64,000 nt of DNA from Scedosporium boydii (lineage: Eukaryota > Ascomycota > Sordariomycetes > Microascales > Microascaceae). The notes below the pieces were generated by a model that saw only the letters and a program-made list of their open reading frames with translations, searched no databases and was not told the DNA's origin. The position numbers and the translations under genes are program-made. This document shows positions 21,970 to 33,851 of this stretch, one piece after another. Each line of letters starts with the position of its first letter. Positions within the stretch are counted from its first letter, which is position 1. The DNA is taken from assembly GCA_002221725.1 (NCBI GenBank), contig NJFT01000056.1:124001-188000 (forward strand), written 5' to 3'.

Positions 21970-23619
21970 TTACCCTAGAGTGATCTCTGTGGGTCGGTGG
22001 ATAGGCATCGGTCCCGTCTCGTCCGAGTGTACATGTAGACCGTGAGCCGTCGAGTGCCGTAAACGGTTGGCCATGTGGATATCAATCAACATCTCCACCA
22101 ATGCTTCGGCATCTTTATAGATGACGGCGAGTTCGGACTTGCTGCAGCTAGCGGCAGAATCATCGCCGTCGGGGCTGGGCTTTCGGTAGGCGGCGAACAC
22201 AATGCCACGATCAATGTTCCCGTTCGCCGACATGCCCGTAGCCGTCGTAGAAGACGAGTCGGCCGATCCGCGGCGACGCCCGTACTCCCCCTTATAGAAC
22301 GCGCAAGCATACCCACGGGCGAACTCGTTATTCTCGGCCTCTTCGTTTCGATACTCGATCCATCCGTCCGTCTGGAGAATCTTCGTGTGGACGGCGGCGG
22401 AGATGCGGAATGGAGACTTGACAGCCGACAAACCATACGCGGCCAAAAGTCGACCCGTCATATTATTACCCCCGTTTATCTGCGGCCGAGATGAGGAGGG
22501 AGTTGGTGTTATTGATCCCGGATCTTGCCGGAGGTTCCAGTCAGGCCAAAGATTGACAACGTAGACAAGGTCAAAGTTGTATCGCGAAGCTATACGAGCT
22601 GCCTCGAAGGCTGCGGCTGTGGCTGGCCGACTTGTGTAGGGAGGTGGGAGGGTCAACAGCGACGCCGCGCGCGACCTCGATGCTGACAGAAGTGAGGAGG
22701 AAGCTGTGGAAGGTGGGGAGGGAGGCAGCGCCTTCATGTTGGCCGCTGTACCAGGTGTGCCATCAGGATGCTCCTCGGCGATATCATCGTCGCTGAGGTC
22801 CATAAAATCGTGGAAAGTAGGTTCTTTAAGGACAGGCTTATAAACAGCCAGTGTGCTGGAGCCTTTCTTCTTGTGAAGGTTTGGAGCCATTGTTTTTGGG
22901 CGGTGGTCCAAGATATCCTTGGTCATGTACTCGAAGGAATCTGTAGAGGTTCTTGGCCCACTCAAACCTTTGATTCTAGTCGGCTGGTCCTTCATGTTCA
23001 AATCTAGGATTGGGGACATCTCGGGCGATTGGCCCGGTGTAGGGATGTTCTGGGGTAGAGAATTGTGGCTCCGGGTGTGATTCGAAAACTTAAATTTCTC
23101 AAGGGCACGGGAGAATGAATCTTCAGCGTCTGAGGCAGGAGGGGTGTCCAGCCTCAAGACTGCTAGCGGTGGAGAGCTGCCAGGTCTGACGGCCGGCTTG
23201 GCTGAGATGAAGATCCCTGAAACTCTAGCTGAAGCAGGTGTTGAGGAATTCGCAGCAGGCGTCTCTCCAAAATGAGTTGCTTGGTTGACGTGGCGAAGCA
23301 CCTTGAGGTCAGGTAGGTTTGAGGTGATGGTCGCGGATTGACCCAGGGTAGGTTCCTCTTGGAAGCTGCTCGTGTTGGAAGAACTTATCGAGAGTGGCAG
23401 TGAAGAGCGGTGTTGTTTGTGGGTTTGCGACCGAGGCGACGGTGTCCGGGAGGCGCCCTCTTCCCGGGCCATCATGCGGGAGGAGGTCGGTCGAATAAAC
23501 GAAGCCTGCGGAAAGACGGGTCCTGAGGATTCTCCCTTCTCGTAAGTCTTCGCAGAGTTGGCAGATCTTCTTTTGGAGAAGAGCCTCTCCAACCGATGGC
23601 CCCGCTGTGATGTGGTCAT
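21970..23619 (-). CDS. conserved fungal protein of unknown function, serine-rich N-terminus
   Basis: Uninterrupted 549-codon gene with an ATG start. The first ~330 residues are disordered, rich in Ser, Pro and Thr, with a basic start (RGHRLERLFSKRRS) and many SP/TP sites. Residues ~340-530 look folded: ASRYNFDLVYVVNLWP, then LLAAYGLSAVKSPFRISAAVHTKIL, DGWIEYRNEE, GYACAFYKGEYG, RGIVFAAYRKP and AEALVEMLIDIHMANRLRH. The order strand-rich core, Cys/Phe pocket, then a terminal helix recalls a GAF-like small-molecule domain. I recall this arrangement from other Pezizomycotina proteins without a known role. No signal peptide or membrane segment. Homology to GAF is inference; the function is unknown. 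Confidence 0.7.
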   Translation of the reverse strand: MTTSQRGHRLERLFSKRRSANSAKTYEKGESSGPVFPQASFIRPTSSRMMAREEGASRTPSPRSQTHKQHRSSLPLSISSSNTSSFQEEPTLGQSATITSNLPDLKVLRHVNQATHFGETPAANSSTPASARVSGIFISAKPAVRPGSSPPLAVLRLDTPPASDAEDSFSRALEKFKFSNHTRSHNSLPQNIPTPGQSPEMSPILDLNMKDQPTRIKGLSGPRTSTDSFEYMTKDILDHRPKTMAPNLHKKKGSSTLAVYKPVLKEPTFHDFMDLSDDDIAEEHPDGTPGTAANMKALPPSPPSTASSSLLSASRSRAASLLTLPPPYTSRPATAAAFEAARIASRYNFDLVYVVNLWPDWNLRQDPGSITPTPSSSRPQINGGNNMTGRLLAAYGLSAVKSPFRISAAVHTKILQTDGWIEYRNEEAENNEFARGYACAFYKGEYGRRRGSADSSSTTATGMSANGNIDRGIVFAAYRKPSPDGDDSAASCSKSELAVIYKDAEALVEMLIDIHMANRLRHSTAHGLHVHSDETGPMPIHRPTEITLG

Positions 23620-25193
23620 TGTGACTGGTGGGCTGCCGAAAGCTGACCAAATATCGAAGAAAATTGTGTGGGCTATGCAAGGAGTGTAGTACTACGGGAT
23701 TTCAAGGACCCGTCACCAAGACGCTTATATCCGTCTTCTTCCCGTCTCCCGACAAGCTGCGTGTTTTGGAAGAAAAGGCGATGATAGAATTGGCGATGAG
23801 CTTGGTCCTGATGCGATGTTCACAATGCGAACGCAACAAGCCGCCTTTGAATGCGAGGTCGGGCTGGAAATATTGCTGTTGGTGACACGAAAGGAAGGGA
23901 GGTTCGAAGGTTCTGCAGGGGCTACGAGTTGAGCGTGGCGGTGAATATCATTCCTGTATTACTTGTACAACCATCCATTCAAAGATAGATTGGTCAATCG
24001 GACTGGCCAATGGAGTGGTGATCGAGAGGCGCGCTGTTGGATGAGTCGGAGTGTTGCGCGACGTAAGAGTCGAGATGTGCCTTCCCGGCGAAGCGGCGGA
24101 GTTTAGTCTAGAAGGAGCATGGAGCCGTTGTAGATTGGGAAGGGAAGGTGCCGTTCGAGCCCACCGAGTGGAATAGGGAAGCTGCGCCGGATGGTATACC
24201 GTTCTTCCGTTATACGTCCAGTCTTTGTTTTGAGAAGCTCCGTGTGTGTCGTCCTTGTTCTGTATGTGGGAGATTGATGGTGGTCGAACCGCAGAGAAGT
24301 GCTTCCGAGCAAGGTCCAAGTTGATATGCTATAGACTCAATCAAGGACAAGAGCACTCAGGTTTTACCACAGCTTGAAACATCCAAATCTCAACGACAAT
24401 GGGAATAGAAGGGAGGGAGGGGAAGGGGAAAGACACGCAGGCCGGGGAAGCTTTGTTTAAAAGGAAGGTATGGATTCAACGCTCTTCTCATCGGGGGATC
24501 TAAATATGGGGGGCAACAATACAAGTAAATCGGGACCCCTCCTACAAGGCCAGGGCAAGACAAGGAGTACGATGTATACATGGGCAAGTGAGGGAGGATT
24601 GCGCTAAATGCTAGTGGGATTGTCTAGGGAAGCAACAGCCCGGAAGTGGCTACTTCTATCTCAAGCATGGTTATCGTGCAGGGCAGGCATGCACAATTCG
24701 ACCAGGTCTCAAATGTCATGTCGTGGGTGCATGTAGCCTGGCTGTAAGTGTTCCGGTGGATACATCACAACGGACCAGCAACCACATCACATCCCCAGCA
24801 GTCGCAGCAGCAGCGGGCAGGGAGCACAGGGGTGCTCCAAGTTGTGTTGATGGGGTTGAAAGCGGGACGACCAGGGTGTAGTGAACATCCCTGAAGTTAT
24901 AGTGCAATACCAAGCAGTACGACCTTACGACATCGTACTGTGGTAATACTCCTTGCTGCGCAGACAAGTACCAAACAAGTTGCTTTTGTCTGCATGCAGA
25001 CAAGAGCCTTGCTTCTTTCCTATTCAGGAAGTGGGGTGCCGTCGATGGCCAATGACAAAACCGGGCAGACTCGGGGGGCTCGTAAGCGAGAAGGAGCGAA
25101 AACTGCATCTTGCGCTCAGAGGGTCTTGACTCTTTCCTCAAAGAACTTCAACGAGAATTGAACAAGGAAGGACGACACTGTGACATTATTGTG

Positions 25194-28100
25194 TACGAAG
25201 TACCTGCTTGTTATCAAGCGCTGGCTTGGCATTTCGAGAAATCGAGATACATCAAATGTGGATGATGTTTCGGTCGAGGAGAACAATGTCGGATGCTTTA
25301 CCAAGCAGGCGCTGGGAACCGATTTCATCAAGAACCTCATACAGCTCCCAACACAGGGACCAACTGTGCGTCAGTATGTCCACTAGTCTTGCAAAAATCA
25401 ACTCGTTAGTACTTTGTAAAGTAAGGATTTGTGTCTATCAAAACCAGCTTATTATTACTTGCCGACACAAGACAATGCGCATCATGGTCCTGCTCTAGAG
25501 CTTTTCGGCGATCATCCACGCCTGCTGAGATCCCCTCGCGAATAATACAATAGTTCGCGCCGCCTGAAACATAACCAATGATAGTCCTCAATGTCTGGAT
25601 CTACCTGGTATATGGTCAATGACTACTATAATAGAGCATCTCACTATGCTTTTGGAGAGTCGGCCGCACCGTCTCTGGTCCAGATTTGGTCCAGATTGCC
25701 TCCCGATTGCCTGCCCTCAAGACGCTAAAAAGCAAGCCCTCGTCACATGCGAAATAGCCCTCTTGCTAATGACTCTACCTCCTCGTAGCTCTTGCTAGCC
25801 AGACAGACGATCGATTTTGTTCCTTTTTTTTCTTTCCTTTTTCTCTCTTTGCAACGCGAAATCTTGTGATATCAATACGCTTACGCAAGAACCAATATGT
25901 ATGCGACCTCGGGTCGAGTTTCAGCTGCAAGCAAGCAGAGTGACAGGCCCTCAGCTTCGGAATCACCTCCCGATGCAATCTTTGGCCAAATGGAGAGAGA
26001 TGCACATCAATAGTAGAAGGGGTTAACGGCCAAGCAATCCCAGTCCTCGAAGCATGGCAAAGGGGTTAAGACAGGAATGCGCATCCAATGTTGGGAACGG
26101 CAAGGCGGTCGGAACGCTCTCCCTTTCGCGGGATTGTTGCGAGGGAGATCACAAGTCGCAGCTCTCCTCCCTGTGCATTTCGTACATGTCCTACGTCAGA
26201 GACTCTGCGGGCCGAGTCATTGGAAGCATTGATCGATCCATTTTCGCCTAAGAAGTACTTTGTAAATCTTTAGGAGAAAGAAAAAGAAAAACACGACTGG
26301 ACCCTTAGCAGCCAGCTATCTACTTGCCTGCCAACGGACCCGGGGCAAAGCTCCATTACAGGCGTGCATGCGGCGGTTACCCAATTATGGTGTAGTCAAT
26401 GTTGCTTTTTTTTGATTTCCGAAATAATAGTATGGGGATCTCAATGTAATTATACAATTGTAGTCTCTCTTTGCGTCTCTACGAAGTACCGCATGCAACA
26501 ACAGTTTGGAGGTACCTACTCCCATGTTCGGGATTGTCTCTCCCTTCTGGCATCAACGGACAGCGATTCTACATAGCAACCATTGATGCCAATAGTTGAT
26601 CTGAGGGTCTTAACCAGATCGCCAATGCCGCGAGATACCAACCAAACTCTCCCACAAAAACAACGGAGCCTCCCGGAACCTATTTTGTACCCCAAGCCTC
26701 ATAGTATGGGGAAGCAAAGCAGATATCACGCCATGTAGCCAGCTAGAAAACAGTCCCCAGCTTCGGACCCTGCTAAACGTCTCCTAGTATGTACATTCAT
26801 CGATTTCTTGACAACAAGGAGCACGTTTTTTTGTTGGTGGAGGCTCGGTCCTCGAACACCTCGAACACTGTGTTTCGTACGTCTTATTCCATTTGACAAG
26901 TTTGCTGGGATTTCAACGGGCGCCAGGACCAGGTTGCATTCGATTTTGATTCTATCCCGTCCCCCTGACTAGGATCCTGGTAGCCATTCACCAACCACCG
27001 CTCCTCTGATCGCGCCCCTAGGAGGCCTTGAGTGCTCTTTTTGCGCCGGGAAATTCCACTGACAGCCACAGCGCCCTTGTCGCACCACACCACTTCATCT
27101 TAGGTGCTCCGAAAATTCAACAAGCCCCGAAACATCCCTGGCAGATGAATTCGACACCACCTTGCTCTATTGCCGGCTTCCCCGTTCATATTTGTATACA
27201 AGTACGAAGTAGACAAGGGCACCAATCTTTCACGGTCCAGCGGACTTACACATCGTACGAAGCAAATGGTTCGTGCTTGGCCTGAGCTGTGCGAGTCTTG
27301 AATCCGACTGGACACCGGAAGCAATAACCGGTTGTCTAGACTGCTCACTTCAACATGACAACAGGCTTCAGAAAAGCAATTTTGCGCAGAGACTTTTACT
27401 TTATAGAGGAAGGAGAATCGTCCACGTCAACTTGCACCAAGCGACGCGTAGCATCCCCTTTTTCTCCCATCACCTGCTACATGATGGCAAAAGCGTGCGG
27501 AGTGACGACTTTCTACGCCTCCTCTTACTTTGTAGAGACACGAGTTGCAATAGTGATGGCCAAAAAGGGAAGGTCTTACAGGACTTGACGACTACTCGCA
27601 ACAAAGATGAAGCATTGTGCTACAAACACACACTCTAAAGAAAGAGCCTCAACCGATGCGTCCAGTCAATGACACAGCTCGCTAAAATGTCGCTGTTACC
27701 GATTCAGCATCTAATGGCTTACACCACCTCTAGGGAACCAGTAATTCCCAGGAAATATAGAAGATGATAAAATGCTTCGTACAAATATACAAATACATAA
27801 GGAGAAAGAGAAAACAATTAAAATAGAAAAGTAGCCTGCAAGAATAGAAAGCTCACCTCGGATTGAGAGAAGATCGTCACTCAGCTCCAATAGTCTAGAT
27901 CTAGTCTCAGGCACATCGTAAGTCTGCATCAATGGATTTGCAACGAAGCGGAATTGATGTACTTCGTACAGGTTTGCAGGGCCGAGAGCTGGGAAATCGA
28001 GCTAGCATACTCCGCGTCGTTGGTGTGTGGGGGGAACTGGAATGGCCATGTGATTGAAAGGGAAAAAACGGCGTCCCGCTCACCGGAGCTGGTGGGGGAG

Positions 28101-29505
28101 TACCTCCGTTGGGCCCTTTCTCCTCCGGTCAAGAATTGGCATAGTGGATAGATATTCGATGGCGTTCAACCTACATATCGCGTAATATTTGAGGTATTTC
28201 TAGACGCGGGAACATCTGATACTAAGCATTGAAAGGAGGAGGAAGAAGGCATCTCATCTACGATGATGATCTTTTCGGGGTTGGTGCGTACTCCTTGCTG
28301 AGGGATATGCGGTGTGAGCCACGAGGGTACCTACGTAGTACAAGTTTTCTCGGTAAAGCACGGAAGCAATAAGACCCGATGATATTGACCAGTTTCTGGG
28401 GGAGGAAAGCAATGGCATCAATTGATCTGAGTCGCATTTCCAGGAAGCTGGGTGATTTGTGAGTTGACGAATGCAACATCAGCCTCGGGGTTTTTTTCAA
28501 GTTCGACAGAGTTGTCGCCATGCATCGCCATGTTTGTGGCTGCCCCCGCGACGCCATGATCTCTCGATACGACCAAGGAGTCAGTGCCACTGTCATGTTT
28601 TGAAAAAGCAATGCGGGTGACCAAAGTCATCAGACTACACAATTGTACTCGGAGAAGAGAACTTGGCAAAGCAAGCAAGAAGATGGATTTGATCAATAGT
28701 TTACCCCTCAAAAACTGGGACCAGGAACCGGCACTGAGTTTCGCGACGATGGCGAGAAGGCAGAGAGGTGCCTGGGCAATCCGTCAATAACAGAGAACAT
28801 TCACAACTTCTTCCTTCGCAGAGCGAAAATGGTACAATCGCACGGCGGCATTGGGGGCTGCAGCCGTGGAACGGAATGTTGTTGGGTTTCAGGGAGCAGT
28901 TGGGATTGGCAGTATCAGTCCCTTGCCGCTCTCTCCTCGCATGTCCTGTTGATTCGACGAGGGATCCCAAACCACGATAACCGGGAACAACACAGTTCTC
29001 GAACTGGTGGCTTACGTACACACCTACGAAGTACAATTAGTGTAGTTTATATGCACTCGTACTGAAGCTAAGAGAATCCATCATCGATCTTGACATGCTC
29101 GATGATACAATTGTATCCTACTTCGTACATAAGACTCGAACGAGGTCTGCCCGGCAGTGGAGACATCGAAGTCAACTGCCTCATACCGAGCCTCATACCG
29201 AGGTGAACGAAAAAAAAGGAAGAAAAAAAAAAATTTTTTTTTCTTAGAAAATGCAGCCATCGGCCCAGAGGCAGATGTGCCTTCTGTCCTTCCGTCGTGC
29301 ACGTTCCGTCTACTGGTTTGTGCATTATGATCATGGTAATAGCTTCATGGCACTGAGGTCGAGTGCCGTGAGTGCGATTCCCAAAGTCACTTTGGAGTTT
29401 GTGCAGCGTACGAAGTACAAGTCGCTGGATCCGACTGTCACATTGAAGAAGCTGTGACCAGTTGTTGTCCCACGATTTTACAGCACACTACCTCGGTACT
29501 TCGTA
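25194..29505. repeat. cluster of eight TACTTCGTA / TACGAAGTA 9-mers
   Basis: Found by eye at 25194, 26480, 27203, 27960, 29025, 29119, 29409 and 29497. Three more lie outside at 16763, 50485 and 58105. All eleven are intergenic. Most extend to GTACTTCGTAC, two palindromic GTAC cores separated by TTC or GAA. Near copies (TACTTTGTA, TTCGTACAAA) occur between them. Confidence 0.8.
29220..29245. repeat. perfect A/T palindrome
   Basis: AAG followed by eleven A, then nine T and CTT; it would fold to an almost pure A:T hairpin. It lies in the gene-poor region directly after a two-copy CCTCATACCGAG tandem repeat. Confidence 0.6.
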
Positions 29506-32500
29506 GAGCCCCAGCTCTAATTTTATACGCAAAGTACGAGCCGTATTAGCAGCAGGAATGTTGACATCATCGCAGACAGCCCCGAGCGTGCTCAACTTGG
29601 AGATCAATCTCGGATCAATACCCATTGTGAGATGGCTTCCGAAGAAAGTGAGCTTCTAGGACCGCAATGCAATGCAGAAAAGACAGAGACGGAATATTCA
29701 ATGCAGATCCTAGCGCATCCTCATCCTCTTCCAGGGCAAGCCCACGGAGAAAATTCTCGACGAACATGGTTGTTTAATTGCAGAGTTTCAGGCGTGATAC
29801 TCAACCTTCTAGAATGCAATATCGGCACCAACGAACCCTGGAGAGGAAAGGGAAAAAAACTGATTGTGGGCCACCATTGCCATGCCCCATTGCCATGCCC
29901 ATGCTAGTCGTACCCGCACTGGAGAAGGGGGCAGAAAATTGGAACATGCCACGCGAAATTCAGGTGCAAGGAACCCCCCGACAAAGAAACGTTCGGAGAG
30001 CCTGGTTAGCAAAAACGCCTGGCAACGATCTGATACAAGCTAAATCTCTTGCCCTGGTCGACTTCAAAAATGTTTGCTCCAGCTCCAAGCCCGGCGTTCG
30101 TCCGACCGTCGAAAAGGCCTGGTACCGAGATCAAATTCCAACCCAGTGAATTTCTTCATCGTTCGTTTTATTCCTCCACGATGAAAACTGTAATCACCGT
30201 CACGAGCAACGTCTGAGCGTTCGGCAGTGCTGAGTCTCCGCCTTCCCCTATTCAAATTGGTAGTGATCTTCGATCCAGGGCTGGGCCAGTCCCGAGAGAC
30301 GGAAGCTAGCTCCGAAACTACCAACAAAGAAATCGAATCTCAAAAGGATGGGCGGAACGAGGTCTAACACGACGCTTAACCCTACTCCAAGTGGTATAGA
30401 AGGTTTGGACGCACGGTCTCCCGTTGAAGAGCCTTCACCGCTGGCCTGGCGTGATATCCGCAGTAGTAGTAATGGAATAGCGGGTGGACAATGTGGCCTG
30501 GGCAACCCGATTTCAACATGTCTCCCGCAAAGGCGAGCGAGGAATCCCACCACCCGAGTGCCAACGCGAGAAGAAGGATTTTCCCACAGGCGCTTATACA
30601 AGTAAGTACATAGCAACCGAAAGCCTAGAGTTCCCGAAACGCACTCGGGAGGCCGGAACAACATCATCCAATTGCCATCCCTCGAGGCAGCGCCGTTGAG
30701 AATGGGTCGGAATAGAAAACCCATCGTGCTTTTCTCGGCGCAACTAGCAATTGCATCACACTGCGTGAAATAGGGCGTTGGGAGGCTGCGTTATCACCTG
30801 AAATCCCGCAGTCACACCCGATATCCCGATATGATCCCGCGAGAAAAGTGTAGGAATCGGGTCCCACAAAATTCCGCAGGATCCTATAGATCAGGCTGGA
30901 AGACGGTCTCCTCTGACCACTTTCTCGAAATTCCTGCAGGAACGAGGTGCTTTCCGCATGCAAGGCCCGCCCACATAAGTGCAGCGCATTTCGAGCAGTA
31001 GCCTTCCCGGAAAACGTTTTCTGTTTTGTGGGCCTGGCCAGCCCCAAACATGGCCAGGCCCTGTGAGACCCAGCATGGCTCGTCAGAGTGCATCCTTTCC
31101 CTTTCTATGTTACCCGCATGTTGAAATACGAAAAGGCAATGGACACCTCTTCACCGACTTGGAAATTCTGGCTCCGGCCTGTCGCACAGGCCCGGTATCT
31201 TGAGGGTCCTGGCATAGATCGAGGGGAACAAACATATCATAATAATGAAAAAGGAAAAAAAAATCTCACCGCGAAAGCCAACGAAGGCTGGTTATTCGGG
31301 AAAGTGCGGGGGTTTTAGTGAAACGGGGAGTGGACAGCCTGGCCAGGCATGGGCATGGGATGGGATGGGATGGGCATGCTGTACATATCTAACGGCTGGC
31401 TACGTGCCAGACAAGGCACTAGATCTTGCATTTGCCTCGCATCCAAACACGAGAACACTTGCCCCAACTCCACCCGTCCTGATCTTCCTGATGGAGTCAT
31501 GCGGCTAGCCCAGGTGTATCAACCTCTGGAGCTGACCTGCGGAAATTTGCTCGTCTAAGAAGGATTATATTCCCGCCGCCTCAGACCATCCCCAGCCTCC
31601 GCGGAGCTCTTCACACGAGGGTGTATTCATATCCGTGCATTCGAAAAGGCCCGCTTCGTATTATAATCCTATTTGATGCTATTCGCATGGAGGTAAGTGG
31701 GGAATAATTATTCGAGTGCTCAAACAGACGGGATGTAAGCTCGAAGGCCTTGAACCGACTCATGCCTTGCTCACCAAAACTTGCTTCTTTTACCTCAGGT
31801 TGGTATACGGCATGACTGGGAAGCAGACAATTTCAAGGCAAGCATAGACACAATGTTGCATACATGACGCTTCGTTGATGCTTCTCACTTCCTGTTTCTT
31901 CTTCATCTAGCTAGATCTCATCAAAGCCTATCCGTCATGGGTTCACTAGGTATCATCTTGAGAGACACGACTCGTATAGCCTCGTCTTAGCATCTCATCG
32001 GTCCCTCACACTCTCTCGATTAATGAATAATGATAAAAGTCTCATAGATCCCTTTGGGAATCATATGTTCATGAATGTAGCGCGTCAGCTCTCGACTGTG
32101 CGTTTTCGAGTGTACAATATGCAGATCACGGTCTCGCGACATATACTACTTTTCACCCAGACCACCGAAAACCCGGGGTTGCCGGCTTACTCGACACTTT
32201 CTCTTGGAATAATTTTTCCCCCTATGCTTCTGCGTACCTGACTCGCCAGCGGCAGCGTTTCTCGAGAGTGACCCGCAGCGGATGCACCAGTACGGGGCCG
32301 GACCGTCGTGTATGTAGCCGGCGAAAGCGTGATGATGCAGTGCTATACTTGGTGGCTAGCTGCGGGAATATCGCTTAGGCGGAGTCCAGAGTGAAGTTCA
32401 AGAGGTGTGATGGCATGGAGGCGGTTGCGTTTCTGCTGGTTGATGGGCGTACATGCGAGCTGGGCGATGTGGTGATCAGGGCCCCGGTGGCTCGTCGCGA

Positions 32501-33851
32501 GTCACGCTCGAGACATCCTTCTTTGAGACCATTTCAGTCGTGGTTTAGGTATAACTGGATATTTATTACATACGAAGCTCGTTGATTCTCCTCGTAGAAG
32601 CGGTGAAATGGGAATATTATCCGATCAATGATGTTAATTATATCCACAAACAGATACCCACCTGTGTCCACTTACATCCCAGATCAACATTTTTAGTTGA
32701 GAAAACAACATTGAAGCTTTAAAGCCAACTCGCCTTGGAAAGAATTGCAAATACCTCCCCTAATTGGCCAGAGGTGGCATCTTTTCTGGTTTTTTATGTG
32801 CGCTGCAAGACGAGTGCAACTTCTGGAGGTAACGGCTAGGTCATGAGCCTGGAGGACCATAGCATTTGCTCGGAGCTTGTTTCCTATGATATTCCCAAAT
32901 TCCCAACTGCATATCCCCCAGAGGGCCTTGTACACGACCTGGTACTCATGAGGGAGACATGGCAATGTATGGTTGGTAGAACACTCACCATTTTATAACT
33001 GGGTTATTTGCCTCCTCGTCTTATCAAGGAAACGGCGTCAGCATCCCCATGCTCCCGCTGATGGTACCATCGGTAGGACTTAAAATTCCCTTGGAGAAAC
33101 CCGAGGGGAGGAAAAGTTCGTGATACATATTTCATATCATCGTGCCTGCCATATACTTTGGTCCTTTCGCTTCACCCAGCCCAATTGCAAGCAATCTGTG
33201 ATAATACCGCCGATCCGGTCAAACCTGTGACCTCACCTGTGACCTCGTTCAATGGTGCAGTTATATAACCCGCTGGCCTTGAAAGAGGAAAAGAAGAAAC
33301 ATGATGGGTTTGTCCTTTGCAAAAATCCTTTGGTGCTGAGGGAGAAGAGCATCGGATGAGGATATTGATGATATTTCTATGAGTATAGACTCCACAGAGG
33401 TTGGAGGATATGGATTATATTTGGTCTCTATAGCTGTATACAAGATCCTGTATCCAGCTTGGATGGAAACGTGTCATCTTAGTCGGATAGAGCAAGATGA
33501 ACGTGAAAAATACATCACACCTCTTAAGAGTGAAGCTTAGGAGTAACTACTCATTATCGACTCGGCACGCCACAGAAGTTATGTTGGATTCCTGTTCCAT
33601 GTGAGCTTCGTGGTGGGTGCCTCACGCACTTTGCGCTCAAAAAAAGGCGGAAAAGGAGGTCCGAGACCCAAGGAAGTAAAGATGTAACATGAATATCTAC
33701 GATGGATATTCATGGGAGATAGATGACACGGCGTCCAAGTATTTCTACCAACTTCAGCCTAACCAACTCACAGATTCCAAGAAACACAGCTGCATTTACA
33801 TACTAATGGCCAAGATAGCAAGCGTCCTGCGTCCTACGATATGATACCGCT

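Larger units (their letters stand above)
23620..33851. other. 10.2 kb gene-poor region
   Basis: No open frame here has a conserved motif, a usable ATG and length together. The longest, 158 codons at 30248-30724 and 141 codons at 24716-25141 (both minus), show no recognisable domain. Visible structure: a cluster of TACTTCGTA 9-mers from 25.2 to 29.5 kb; A/T palindrome at 29220-29245 preceded by two tandem copies of CCTCATACCGAG (29180-29203); duplicated GGTCCAGATT at 25678-25697; tandem CACCTGTGACCT-like repeats near 33225-33246; GGGAT/GGGCAT repeats at 31350-31378. It may hold regulatory DNA, non-coding RNA or decayed elements; none can be shown. Confidence 0.55.

Noticed and set aside
24716..25141. 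141-codon minus-strand frame
   Set aside because: Composition and lack of any recognisable motif give no support for a gene.
28418..28711. signal-peptide-like open frame (97 codons, minus)
   Set aside because: Begins with TTG rather than ATG and has no conserved follow-on sequence.
30248..30724. 158-codon minus-strand frame in the gene-poor region
   Set aside because: No conserved motif or domain pattern and no sign of splicing or a neighbouring exon; plausible by chance.
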